Shown here piece after piece: positions 10,001-22,034 of a DNA stretch of 64,000 nt (position 1 is the stretch's first letter; every line of letters begins with the position of its first letter). The stretch covers positions 1,265,328-1,329,327 of the forward strand of contig BDSI01000002.1 in assembly GCA_003117195.1 (NCBI GenBank). The letters run 5' to 3'. Source of the DNA: Eudorina sp. 2006-703-Eu-15 (Eukaryota; Chlorophyta; Chlorophyceae; Chlamydomonadales; Volvocaceae). Both the position numbers and the translations under genes were made by a program. The notes below the pieces were generated by a model, which saw nothing but the letters and a program-made list of their open reading frames with translations, had not been told where the DNA came from and did no database searches.

Positions 10001-13000
10001 GCAGGCCTTCCTGACTCGGGAGCTGGGGGTCACCAAGAAACTCACGGTGCGGCGGGTTATGGCTGAGGGCTTGCACGTGCGGCTTTGAAGACAGGAACGT
10101 AGGAACCAGAACTCGATGTGTCACGCATGGCGCAAGCAGGGGCTCTCCAAAGGAAGACCCCGCCGTGTCGGCTTGTGATCCAAACAAACGTGTCAAGTTG
10201 CCACTGGTCCATCCCCAGTGCGCAGTCGCGAAGGCGGGGGCCTGGACTGCAAGGGCTCCCCCCATGCCCGGCTGGCCTCTTCCCCCTTGTACTCCCTTCT
10301 CCCCAGACTCATTCCCCACTCCTCATGCCTTACTCGGCGCATGCTTTCCACGTTTCCGTCCGGCTTTCTTCCCCCGTCCCTTTCAGACGGCCCTGATGGA
10401 CGTGATCAAGGTCCTCGCCCGAGTAGCTGAGGCCGCCTCCCTCAGCAACTCCCTGCCCCCCGAGGCCTTTTACAACAAGCTCATTTCCGAGAAGCTGGAC
10501 GTTCAGGACCACTACTCGGCCTGGAGGCAGGCGCAGGTGCGCGGGGGCTGGGAACGGGGTAGGGTGGAAGGAGGCTGCAGGATGCGGGCTCGGCGGTGCT
10601 GAAAGCCTATTTGTGAACCCTGGGGGACAGCCCATACCAACATGTACATGTGCGTGTCACAGGATCAAGATCTACGTGTCATAAATATATGTACAGGGCA
10701 AGGAGAATTGTTACCTGCGTACGCCGTCGCCCTGCTCGCATCTTACCCAGGCCGGATCAGGGAGTACCGTATCTGTACTCCATCCCCCGACACGCGCCGC
10801 TATAATCTGACTCTTGCCCCACCCTCGCCCGCGTCGCCCGGCAGGAGCTGTCTGCTTGCCGGGAGGTGCCCCGCGAGGCGCCCTTCTCCTTCTGCAGCTA
10901 CCCCTTCCTGCTCAACGCCCGCGCCAAGTCCCACCTGCTGCACCTTGAGGCCAGGTTCCAGATGGAACAGGTGCGTCGCTGCGTGACGAAAGGGATGACC
11001 TGAGGGTTGCTAGCATGGCAAGTATGGAGAGGAGATGCCGGCACGCACATGCCCATGCCCATGCCAACCTTGAATGCGGACGACGTGACGTCGCGTGCGG
11101 TCCTGACGTCGTGTGGCAAGGGCGAGGGCGGCGTGGAGGCGGGCGTGAGCACTTGCTTGCCGGAGTAGCCACGTGAGGACTGAGCTGTCCAGGTGCATAG
11201 GACCCTAGCGTAGAAGCGCCCAGGTGTTCTGGGGGGCAAGCATAAGTGTGGACCCATGCCCACCGGGGGCCAGCCACTTGCCGTTGCTCGGGCGGCGACG
11301 ACAGGCGCCGTGCCCGCCAGCGTTGCGCAAGTATTCAGGGTGCTTATGGGTTTGCCCGGGTTCATTTCTGGGCTTGCTTTTTCTTCTGTTTTTAACCCCC
11401 GGCGTTGCACACTTACACCAAGGGAAGTAACACGAAAGCTCGATCCGTCGGCTTCGCGCCGCCGCACCTTCACTGCGTCCTTTGCAGAGTGTGGCACACG
11501 CGCGCATGGAGGTGCAGCTGTACGGCAGGGGTCTGGCGGCGCAGCGGCGGGCCGCTGAGGGACTGGTGCTGGTGAAGCCCGTGGGCGCTGCCAACCGGCA
11601 CAGCAGTATCCCCGGCAGTGGTGGCAGTAGCAGCGCAGCGCACGGAATCCGCAGAAGCAGCAGCAGCCACAGCGGCGCAGATGCTGCCAGCAACAGTAGC
11701 CCGCCCAGCAGCAGTAGCACAAGCAGCTGCGCCAGCAGTGGCAATAGCGGTGCATCATCGTACGGCCGTTGCATCAGTAGCAACGGTAGCAGCAGTAGCA
11801 GCAGTAGCAGCAGTAGCACAGGCAGCATCGTCAGCGGGTCGCTTCGGAGCCTCTTTTCGCTGCTGCGGCGGTGCAGGGTTACCCCGGACAGCGGCAGCAG
11901 TGGGGCTGACGGCACGGGGGCCAAGGACCAGCACGATAAGGTGCGCAACAGCGACAGCGGCGGCAGCAGCAGTAGCAGCAGCACCGCGGTGTTTGAGGTG
12001 AGCATGACCTGGATTGATTCGGTTGGTCTGGCTTCCCTTGGGTATGCACGGTGCCGCCCAGCACGTGCAGCCGATGATTGGCGCCAGGGACCTTTGACAG
12101 CTCATCTCTGCAAATGTGAGAGCGGCTGTCACAGCCTCAAACCCGCCCATATCGCCCACTTACGTCACCCTTGGCTGCCCGCAAAGCGGTTCCACCTGAG
12201 CCCGTCCCTGACTCGAACCGCGGTCTGGTTCCGCCTGCTCTCGACACCCGACGCTCACCCAGTCCGACCCACCTGACCTTCTCATTATCTCATACCTCGT
12301 GTGCTGTCCCTCGCGGCGACCCTGCCTGCGGACATCTACGCCACGCCCCACGTCCCCTGCCCCGCACCTCGCCTCTTCGTGACCACCTTCGCCCCCTCCG
12401 TCGCAGCTTCCGAGCCCCGCCCAGTGCCAGGTCCCCGGCGAGCACCCCGACATGTGCATCCTGAGGGTGCGGAGGACCCACCTGGTGGCAGACGCGCTGG
12501 CGGAGCTGGGCCGCCAGGCCAGGAGGGATCTGCTCAAGCCGCTGCGGTAGGCAAGGCGCCCGTGTGTTACATCGGAAACAGTTTCTTGTGGCGTGTACGT
12601 GTGTGTGCACGTGCGTAGTTTCGGAATGGCAAGTAAGCAGCGTGTGTATCTCAGGTGTGCCAGTACGGAGGGAACCCTCTCGCGATTTCTCCGTGTGGGG
12701 TAAACCCCTCTTGTGATCCCCCGCTCCCTTCCTGCACCCCTCGCCACCCTCCCCAGGGTGCATTTCATCGGCGAGGAGGGCATCGACGCAGGCGGCGTCA
12801 AGAAGGAGTTCTTCGCGCTGCTGATGGAGAGGCTGCTCAGCCCCGACTACGGAATGATGACGTACGACGAGTCCAGCCGGACCTACTGGTGGGTCAAGGG
12901 ATGGCAAGACGCGTTGTCCTTCACAGGCCATCGGGCAGCGACGGGTCGATATCCGTTGGCAGAGGAGAGGCCGCGCCGGGTCTTTGCCCTGCAGCTGCAT

Positions 13001-15445
13001 CCCGGGTCTGTAAACCACCGTTACCGGCCAACGACACCGCGAAACCATGACCCTCATGTCCCATTGCCCCCCTTGCTGGCCCCAGGTTTAACCCCGCCTC
13101 CCTGGAGTCCACTGACAGCTATTTCCTTTTGGGCCTTGTGCTGGGCCTGGCGGTGTACAACCGGGTGCTACTGGCCTTCCCCGCGCCGCTGCTGCTGTAC
13201 CAGAAGCTGCGGGGCGGCAGGGAGCTGGGGCTGAGGGACCTGGAGGGCTGGCAGCCGGAGCTGGCGCGGGGGCTGAGGCAGCTGCTGGAGGTGGGTGGGG
13301 TGCAAACCAGAACGCCTTTGGCCTGGGAACAGAAGCGAAATTCGGCTGTCAGGAGGCGGCTGGGTATGGACACGGGTAGCGTGCTGTAGTGTGACTAGAC
13401 GCGGCCCGTGATTTGCGCAGCCGTATACAGCTGTTGCTTCCTCATTGGCCGGCCGGCGTTGCGCGCAGCAGACGGGCGTCTTCATGAGCGGCTCAACATA
13501 CATGAGATTGTTGACCCCTTGCTTGATGGCTCGTTGCCGGTGCGCCCCCGCCTTTGCCCTGGCACCAATTATTGACCGTCACCAACGCGATGCCTGAATA
13601 ACATTAATCCGCATCCCCATGCCACGGGACCTTACCGCGCCCTTTTTCCTCTCTACTCACCGCAGTACGACGGCCCAGAGCCCTTGTCAGAGGTGTTCGG
13701 CCTCACTTTCGCCGTGGACATCGACTGCTTCGGACACAAGGAGACGGTGCCCCTCATTCCGGGTAGGCAGGTCCCCGGCTGCGGTCGCGGCCTCGTGACA
13801 CCGGTGGCAGTCAGTGTGCGCTGGGGGCAACAAAGGGAAAGCCAACATTGAATCAAATAACGGCCGCATACCCGCATTGTCCCCATCTCAACGCGCACGC
13901 CCTGACTAGCGGCGTTCCCTTCTTTTGTTATAAATCGCGCGGCTCCCTGACCTGCCCCGCTTCCCTTGAGCGCATTTGACTGTGCCGCTGTCGCACCACA
14001 GCAATCAGCACCCCAAGGTTGGTGGCGTTAGTTCAGTTAGGCAGTGTATGGTGAGGAAGCCTCGGCTGTCGCCGGGGCTGTCACCGATGACCCGCGAGGT
14101 CCGCTGTAACGTCCTAATAATAACCCCAAGGTTGTCACCGTCAGCCCACCGGACGCGCCCACCCACCCTCTCAGGCGGCGAGTTGATGCCGGTGACTGAG
14201 GACAACCGGGCGGAGTACGTACAGCTGCTGGCCGCCTGGCACATGGGCGGCAGCGTGGCGGCCCAGTTCGAGGCCTTCGCGTCGGGGTTTCGGGTGCTGT
14301 GTGGGGGCCCTGCCATGTCACTCTTCAACGCGCAGGTAAGCCTGTACGACATGATCCGTTTAAAATCTGCGGGGTGCCGGGAGGGGTGCGGCGGGCCCGC
14401 AGCCGACCACCGCCATGGCTGAATAGTGCGGAACAGCGTGCGCAGGTTTCGGATCGCATGTGTGGATGCATGTGTGCGGGTGCCAGTTGCGTTGCGCGGG
14501 TTGTGCTCATGTGAGGCGCAAGGGGGAGCAAGTGCTTGAGCGCCGCCCAGACGCGCAGCGTGCCATGCACACCATCAGCATCCCCGCGCCCAGCCTTCAA
14601 TTATTCGAATGCACCGAAACACACACATGGAGCCCTCCACGTCTCGCAGCGTAGCTTTTCCCAGGTATACCTACACCTTGGGGACTATGGCCTGGCCACA
14701 ACCTAGACACATTCCATCTTACGACCGGGACCCCGTCCGGCGCGGACAAGTGCGTACGCGTTTTGTCCATCACCGTCCGACAGGAGCTTGAGCGGCTGGT
14801 GTGCGGCAACCCCCGGCTGGACTTCGGGGCGCTGCGGGAGGCCGCTCGCTACGACGGGGGCTACAGCCGGGACACCCCGGTGGTGTGCTGGCTGTGGGAC
14901 ATCGTGCTCAATGAGCTCGGCGTCGAGGTGGGTTATCGTCCGGGGGCCGTATTAAATGCGGGATGAAAGGCGTGTCCGGGTTGGGGGCTAGGCTTGGGCG
15001 CGGAGGCGTGTGGGACTGATGTAAGGGCCTGTACCAACGAACCGCGCATATCTGGACGGTCTCCGGTATGGATTGGTCAGGTCCACTGACGCATGTCTTG
15101 CACGTGTCGCCCCCACTCTCCGTGGACTTCTGCCGCAGCAGTTTGTGCCTCCGCGGACTCCCACGGCGCTCCGGTCCGCGCCCCTAACTTTTCCGAACAT
15201 ACGTTACACGTCTGCAGGACCAGCGCGCATTCCTCAAGTTCTTCACCGGCAGCGACCGCAGCCCCCTGGGCGGCCTGGGCTCCCTGCGGCCCGTGCTGCA
15301 GCGCGACGGCCCCGACTCCCACAAGCTGCCCACCGCTCACACCTGCTTCAACACGCTGCTGCTGCCCGAGTACAGCACCCGGGACAAGCTCACGGCGCTG
15401 CTGCGCCTGGCCATCAACAACTCAGAAGGGTTCGGGCTGCAGTGA
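4019..15445 (+). CDS. RCC1-UBA-HECT E3 ubiquitin ligase (HERC-like), 21 exons
   Basis: Exons: 4019-4205, 4377-5619, 5799-5880, 6096-6132, 6480-6820, 7192-8001, 8148-8274, 8655-8781, 9060-9234, 9404-9545, 9967-10046, 10387-10536, 10845-10970, 11488-11997, 12431-12546, 12757-12888, 13086-13290, 13666-13762, 14175-14335, 14784-14927, 15218-15445. All junctions are GT-AG and phases agree, giving 1739 aa (1729 if the ATG at 4049 is used). RCC1 repeats (e.g. GVFSWGCNALGQCGLGDG) fill residues ~60-340 and resume at ~631. Between them sits a UBA domain (WLLAMVEMGIPARHAR, then IALEETGNAGVE and VATEWLF). A HERC-type segment (FSFCSYPFLLNARAKSHLL) precedes a ~360-aa HECT domain containing GEEGIDAGGVKKEFF and the catalytic cysteine in LPTAHTCFN (codon 15344-15346, 32 residues from the end). 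HECT enzymes form a ubiquitin thioester on this cysteine before transfer to substrate. Substrate unknown. Exon 1 is the least certain exon. Confidence 0.9.
11488..11997 (+). repeat. Ser-rich AGC/AGT low-complexity insert in the HECT ligase
   Basis: Most of exon 14 encodes Ser/Gly runs from AGC/AGT trinucleotides, densest at about 11780-11820. It lies just before the HECT domain, where HERC-type proteins usually have only a short linker. The frame is kept across the whole repeat. Confidence 0.8.
14040..14114 (-). repeat. Dispersed TGTAA-bearing repeat, copy A (in a HECT-gene intron)
   Basis: About 75 bp that match, in reverse complement, the sequence at 34789-34852. Shared blocks include CATACACTGC, CCTCACC, GGTCATCGGTGACAGCC and TTACAGCGG. 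It lies in the intron 13763-14174. Compared with copy B it has an extra ~12 bp (a repeat of the GACAGCC unit). Confidence 0.75.
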
Positions 15446-18400
15446 GGGGTACGGTGCGGGGGTTGCGGGCGTGGGCGGCGGGGTAAGCTGAGGAAGAAGG
15501 GACGGTGACGCGGTCGCAGAGCTGGAGGGCAACGAGGCAGTCTGGGCACCGGTCGAGGGGCAGTATCGCTTCATTCAAGGTTCGTAGTTGTTTAGCTCCC
15601 GGTAGGTCAGATCAGAGGGTGATGGTCGAGGCACGCCCGGGGATGTTTGACGCGGACATGGGCACGTTTGGTGTGTGGGTGAGCCGGAAGGAGTTTGAGA
15701 GGTGGGTCTGGCGGGAGCGCGCTGCGTGTGGCTCGGACGGCACTGGTGTCCCTCCCGGGGGGTTGTACCCTACCTCTGGAAGAGAGGAGTGACCAGCGTG
15801 GCAGCGTTAATGGTGGGTTGCGCGGTTTTGCTCAGTTGTGATTTGCCTGGCAACAGTACCGTCGCTTGTGTGACACCGCAGGACCACAAGCAAAGAGAAG
15901 TACAAACGTGCCTGCGACGCGGTGACGGCCTTTGCGCATCAAGTGCATGTCGTGGGCGAAGGGAATCCGCCGGAGTCGCAGCAGCAGGTTGGCCGCGGGT
16001 GTCGGGTGTGGATGTGAGCGATAGCTGCAGTAGGCTGGCGCGGCAGGTTGTGGTGGAACACGATGTACGTTGTGGTGAGGCGGCCAGGCCGCGTTGGACT
16101 TGATGGCTCTGTTGCATTGTTCTCTCTTGTTTGGGGGTCGAATAGAGACAAATTGCCTGTTGGGGCTTGGCCAAGGAGGTGGCCTCGACCTTCAACCATA
16201 GGCATTGGCTTGCTGATCATGCCCCTCTGACAACAACTTCAGTCGTGGTTGCAGGCAACGACTACTCGGCAAGTATTCGCGCAGGATGAAACGCAGCCAG
16301 GATGGTGGACTGCTGGGGGAACATCGCGGTCTCGACTCGTCGTCTTGGTACTGAAGTGTCGCCGACATCTACCTGCAAATAACTCGTTTGGGGTCATATG
16401 TAACATTCATTGATTCAAAACGGCCTTCAGTGCACGTCGGCAAAGTGGTGTTTACGATCACAAAGCACAGCTTGGCGTCTGTTCAGTGAATCCCTCATGA
16501 GGACGCCACCGCCCAGTACCTCATCACCAAACCAGATGCGCTGTAGGTAAGGTAGGCATGCTGCCGCACTCCCCCGCATCTACGCGTGCCGCAGGAACCG
16601 CCCCCTGGGAGCCCCTGGGGCGCCCTAGCCCGCCAGGTCCGACATCCTGCAGTGCCCTACTTCCGGGTCCGCCCAGGGCAGGGCTGCCACCATCACTCAC
16701 TCCAGGGTAGGAGCCCAACAGCTCCTCATACCGAGACTCATACCGTTGCTATCTAGAGTGGCGGAACTTTCACCTCCTGCGCCCTCGGTCACCACCTGAG
16801 GGAGGCCACTGCACCGCCGAGTGGCAGTGCCGTGCGGTGCGGTGCACCGACACCGCTGCGACCCGCGGGAGTGTCTACTGACTGACCCATGGGTCTGGAA
16901 CCCACAGGCAGGAACAAAACTGCTTGGGCACCACCACCGGCGACACCACCACCGATACCACCATCCCCTCCCTGTCATCCAGGCGGGCTGCACAGCCCTC
17001 CGGCTTCGACTAAGCCCATGCAGACCGAGAGGCCATCGCCCTTCGTCCGTCCGCACCAACAACCCAAGGGTACAGCCCACCGGCGATGTGCTAACCTGAA
17101 AGCTATCTATACATCTATTACCACGACTGGCCTCCCTTGCCGCCGGACCAGGTAGCAGCAGCGGCAGCAGCAGCAGCAGCAGAAAGCTATTGCTGAGGCT
17201 GAGGCTGTGGTCGGGTTCCTGCACTCATCAACGCCATTCTTCCATGGTCGCTGCCTGGCTCTGCGCCGCTGGAAAATACACCCTACAGCGTGTCCCTAAG
17301 GTGAGTGTCTAAATACCGGACCCAATCACAAGGTAAGGGGCAGGTGGCTGCAGTCGCGGGGCACCGCTGCCGCCGCCGGTACAAGGTAAGTTTTCAAGTG
17401 CGCTCCAACCCTACCTGCCTCCACGTCCCCTTACCTGGCCCCACGCCATTCCCAGACCCTATGCATTGCCAATACAGAAGCTGATTGCATGCGGCCACAA
17501 ACTCCGTCACAATTCCGTCACAAACTCCGCCCCGGTGGTGAGCTGCTGTCCGGCGTGCCCGGCGCTGCGACGCCCGCCGTTGCCACCACCGCCGTCCCCT
17601 GGGCATTCTGCCCGGGCGGTGACATGGGTTTGACTGGGTCCGACGGCGTTGTCGCCCTGCCTGCACCCAAGCCGGCTGGCGCCGCGGCAGCGGTCGTCCC
17701 GGAGGAGCCGAAGCGTATCGAACGATCTCGATGTTGAGGCGAGGGCGAGATGCCTGTGTGAGTGAGTGAGTGATTTCAGCAATTGGGCAATCGGGACGGG
17801 CACTCATCGTGGACGTCCAATCCCTTTCAACAACATAAATCGTCGCTTTCAGAGTCCAGGAAGCATCGACTTCAAGCGACGCAGAGACGCTGGCCACCAC
17901 CGTCGACGCCACATGCCTCTAGGCCACGGATCAACTGTTCAGAAACCCCCTCCCGTGTCCTCTTCCCGGCGCCGGCGGGCCATGCCGCAAGCCTTTCCTT
18001 GCCGTTATTTTCCACGCCCCGAAAGTCCGCAGCCGACCAATGCACGCCCACCGCACCCATCCCCACTGATGCCCACTGAAGCATCAACTCCCCCAAACCC
18101 ATCACGTCCCTTCCAGCTCCTCACAGCTCCTACCTGCCCCGCCCTCGTCCAGTGGCGGTGGCTTCCCCGATCCTTCCTGCCTCAGCGAAGAGCTCCCGCC
18201 GCCGCTAAGTGTCAGCGTGGCGGCCGCCGACACAGCCATAGGCGACGCGGGCTCCGGAGCTGAGCCCGCGGGCGCAAGCCCCGACGTGATCCGGCCGGCG
18301 CCAGCCAGTGAGCCCCGCGCGGAGATGTCGGGCCCCCCGTGTACGGAGGTCCCTCCGTGTACGGAGTTGGATCGGGACATCAACAGCGGAGTGCGGGCTT

Positions 18401-18588
18401 GGTCTGCGGCGGCGCGAAAACAACAACGCCGGCGGGACAGGGTTTCGGCGACGCTTTCGGGTTTCGATTAGAATCAGACTATGTGTAACACCAGAAGGAT
18501 TGCAATTGGACTGGCTTTTGCAGCGCTGCATTAGGGCAAGGTGGGGTAGGGTAGGGCGGGGTGGGGGCTGATAAAGTTACGATAAGAG
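15446..18588. other. Unresolved interval: HECT 3' UTR plus weak coding-like islands
   Basis: The left part is probably the HECT-gene 3' UTR. Several plus-strand stretches look exon-like: 15882-15987 (acceptor-like CAG before, GT after, encoding KEKYKRACDAVTAFAHQVHV), and short pieces ending in strong donors at 17298 (AAG/GTGAGTG) and 17385 (AAG/GTAAGT). A frame from about 18100 to 18471 ends in a stop followed by TGTAA. I could not join these into one phase-consistent gene, and a minus-strand frame over 18102-18383 is equally open. No domain is recognisable. Confidence 0.3.
16399..16403 (+). terminator. Candidate poly(A) signal for the HECT ligase gene
   Basis: First clear TGTAA on the plus strand after the stop codon at 15443-15445, giving a predicted 3' UTR of just under 1 kb. 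Confidence 0.4.
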
Positions 18589-20212
18589 TTACGACAAAAC
18601 CCAGCATGGAGGGGCGCTGTGTGCGCGCGCCGCGGGCAGTAACCTCGCCACTGCCAACCCCAGCCCGGCCCCGCCCCCGGCACCTTCCCGCTCCGCGGCC
18701 TGTCGTATCACCAGCTCTCGAGCCTCCTGGCAGAGCGCGCAGGGAGCGCAGCACCAGGTGATAAGGAAGTCGTGCAGCGGGTGAGACTGCGGGGCGCGGG
18801 GAGGGGTGTCCGTGTGTGAGAGGCCAAGCGCTTACAAACGGAGGGGCTGGGGGGGAGGGTGTTGAGTGCTTAGTGTGTGTACAACATGCAGTGAGTGTGA
18901 GGAAGGAAAGGGGCTGTGGTGGCATGCAGGGGTCGATGCGGAGGCGGTGCACTCGAGTGCACTCGTGTGGAGAAGGTGGAGGAAAGGGGCAGATGCCCCG
19001 TGGGTCCGTGTCCGCTGGCGCAACCAACAGTATCTGCGGCCGCCACCGCGGGTTGGGCTGTGCGGGGTGAGACACGAGGAGAGACCCCCTGCGTGCGAGG
19101 GGGGCCACTGGCTGTGTGTCGACTGCACTGACCTCCACCGGATAGGGTTGGGGACCGCCGGGGTTCAGAGTTGGTTTACCGCATTGGGCCGCGGCCGCTA
19201 CCGGCCTTCCACACCCGCGCAACCCACAGACCTCCTTGCCCCGTCCGTCCTCCCGCCAACACCCCCAATCTCCAACCAAACGGACACCCCACGCCGCCGC
19301 CGGGCCCCATCCCTCTCCGTTGACTCGGGACCGAGATGAACCCGGCCAGCCCCACTCGCCCACCCCTTGCCCGCCAACCGCCTCGTCCCGCCCACCTGGA
19401 TGCCGTACTTCCGCCGCATGAACCCCCGCGTGTGGCAGTGCACCAGCGGCGTGCAGGGCAGGGTGAAGATCTTGGTGAGCAGCGCCGCACTGAGGAGGTC
19501 GCCAAACAGCCACAGCATGCAGAACAGCGCGCAGCCGCCCGCGGCACTGCCCGCGCACGTCACGGAGCCCTGCGGGGAACGTCCGGGGGCGCCCGTGCCT
19601 TTGTGAAGGGCCGGCAGATGGCTCAGGGGATCGAGATCAAGAACGATCACCCCGACGTGGATGAGAAAAACCGAATGTCTGCGCGCCTCTCCCCTCCTCG
19701 CCGCCACTCTCCTCTCCCCGCTGCGCTACTGCGCGCGGCCATGCGTCGGAAGGGTGGATGCCCTATCCCTGGTTGCCGAGCTAGCATTCCAGCTGATGCA
19801 GCAGCCCTCCTGCCCCCTGGGGACGCACGACTGCAGCGTCGGAGCCCCCACTAACCCCTCCCCCATCAGGCCAGCCGCCCACGCGGGTCTGACCCCGTCC
19901 CGCCGACCCGAGACCCGTACCGGCGGTAGCTGCTCAAGGAGAAGGCCGTACTGGATGCATGGGCACCAGAGAGAGAGGCCTGCGGGTCCAGCAGCCCAGG
20001 GAGCCGCGGAGCACCCAGTGGGGGGAAAAAGGTCATGGGTGGGGGTTAGAGGCGCCACAAGCGAGAGGGCTGAGCGGTCCAACAGACCCCTTACACCCTT
20101 CTCCCCTACAAATCAGTGCACACATTGCGCCAGACTTACAGCACATGTTGGGCCCGCCCGGCTGCGCGCATATGTCCCAGAGCTCCGTACTCCAGTCTCC
20201 CCTGCTTGCCAT
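18589..20212 (-). CDS. PLAC8-family small cysteine-rich membrane protein, 4 exons
   Basis: Exons on the minus strand: 20212-20140, 19979-19921, 19569-19396, 18786-18589. The intron phases (1, 0, 0) match, giving 167 aa. The product starts MASRGDWSTELWDICAQPGG and carries the family hallmarks: CC followed by LSLWCPCIQYG (the CPC motif), a hydrophobic segment CALFCMLWLFGDLLSAALL, RRKYGIQ, then DFLITWCCAPCALCQEAREL. PLAC8/Cys-rich family members are small membrane-associated proteins; plant relatives have been linked to organ or cell size and to cadmium or calcium handling. Which role applies here cannot be told from sequence. The tail after the last motif (~30 residues) is Ala-rich and unlike typical members. 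I saw no nearby minus-strand TGTAA downstream. Confidence 0.88.
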
Positions 20213-21363
20213 TGCCGCGTAGGGTTCTGGCGCATGGGCACAGTAAGCTGCCGCGCGCTGCCTTGAAAGCGTTGCATTAGACGCGCGCTTGCTTCCGTTC
20301 GCGTGCGATGGCGACGAGGTTTCTCGTGCACCTGACATCAACTGACTATGAACTGAAGAATCCATTTGTATGCAATGCTTTCATTGCAATTGGGTCTGCA
20401 TCACCTCTACACCCTCTATGCAAGTGCCCGCCTGCTGGGAACACTCAATCACAGTAAATCCGACAATGTTCTTGAATTAACTAATGAAACAGATAGGAGT
20501 CGCCTGAACAACAAAAAGTTTAAGGGACAATTTCCCATAGCTTGGACTGTGTGTTATACCATGTGTTAAACATTAAGATAACAATAAATTACCGTATAAT
20601 AAGAATGAACCCTTGCCACTTCAGGTGAGTTGGTGAGGTGTCCCCATCAACCGTTTGTGAGTGAGTACCATTGCATGTTTTGGAGTATGACATGGGTCTT
20701 TGATATATCCAGAAGCATTATTTGTTTAACCACGAAACAAATAATGATCGCCCATCGCACGGTACTACCCTTTCTCAGCAACCTCGCCCATATGCAACCG
20801 TCCTCAACCCGTTGATGTGACTTTCCACGCTCTCTCCACGCGCAGTCCAACATTTGCGTTTAAAATAAAAAGGGTTCGTTCTGTCCATCAATGAAGTCCG
20901 TTCCATTTGGGACTGTGCCCGTTTGTTGGTGCCTGCCTGTGCCCGTCAGCAGCCCGTGTGTGCGTAAGAACAGCGGAGGTTGCAGGGGCTTGCATGCTCA
21001 CAGTTGTGGAGTTCCGGTATTCCGCCCACACGAGGTTTCAGTTTAAGTCGCTTTGCTTTTGTGAAACCGAAACAATCCGAGTTCCCATGGGTGAGGAGGC
21101 ATGCTTTCCTACAGGATTGCGCCTTTGACGATTATGGCGCCGCACCCCATGTATATCCTTCTTCTGCACGCTCTGCGCTGGCTGCGTCTGTGGGGTGCTG
21201 GCAAGGCCGCGTGTATGAGCTCGGTTTCTTCGTGTTGAAGTCTAGTCTCACAACGAATCCATGTCAGTTCTTGAGACCGTCAGTGCGGCAACGTGCACCA
21301 AGCGTCATGCCACCCCGACGAGGCACGAAGCTCGCGAAGCCACTGAGACTGAACAGCAGGGGA

Positions 21364-21368
21364 TTACA
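21364..21368 (-). terminator. Candidate poly(A) signal for eIF2-gamma
   Basis: TGTAA on the minus strand about 670 bp downstream of the eIF2-gamma stop codon. Confidence 0.35.
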
Positions 21369-21970
21369 GACCCGGGTTCAACCTCATTGCGCTTGGTGTA
21401 TTCGCAACAGGGGTACAGTCAACAGCCACCTCATGTACGGCATTATACGGTACACCCGATGAACCGGTTTTGACTAAACACTTCTCCAGATCTGCTAAGT
21501 CCTCCCCACTCGACCCCTAACACAAGGGTCCCCGGGGTGCGCCGCCGACGCCATCTGAAGCTCAAGAACTTAGACTAAATCGATGATATGCCTGCCCTGC
21601 CAGAACGCCAGCACGGTTCCGAATGTTCCACGGCACCCCACTCGCGTCCGTCCGTTCGGACCGCCCGCTGTATCGAAACGCCGAGGACACTCCGCCCGCT
21701 CTTGCCGCCAGTCCAGGGCCCCAACATCCATACCAGACACGCATCCCTGATCAGACCCTGTACCCAACCCTAGAGACACCCTCACGCGCAGACTCCGGGA
21801 TATGCTCGACCCATGCTGCGCTGGCACACCGGGACCGCGACCGCCCAGACAGCCACGACCCCCGTTGGTCCGAAACGCGACCCTCCTGCTCTCCTATTGG
21901 CCCCGGTGCCGCAGGGCGCTACAAAAACATTCGCGGCCCAGCACCCGCCCCCTGCTCTTAACCAGTTTGC

Positions 21971-22022
21971 CCCGTTGCGCTCCGGTTCGTTGTGGCCCCG
22001 CTGCGCTCCGGTTCGTTGTGGC
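21971..22022. repeat. Tandem duplication, 26 bp x 2
   Basis: Two adjacent 26-bp copies differing at one base (CCCGTTGCG versus CCCGCTGCG), ending 12 bp from the eIF2-gamma stop codon and so within its 3' UTR. Confidence 0.8.
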
Positions 22023-22034
22023 TTCACAGCCACA

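Larger units (their letters stand above)
20213..22034. other. Intergenic: PLAC8 upstream region and eIF2-gamma 3' UTR
   Basis: No supported gene. The part next to PLAC8 should hold its promoter, and the part next to 22035 the 3' UTR of eIF2-gamma. An AT-richer block spans roughly 20360-20900. Open frames are short and lack domains. Confidence 0.45.

Noticed and set aside
12160..13057. Minus-strand ORFs of 213 and 255 codons
   Set aside because: They overlap confirmed HECT exons in antisense and lack any domain.
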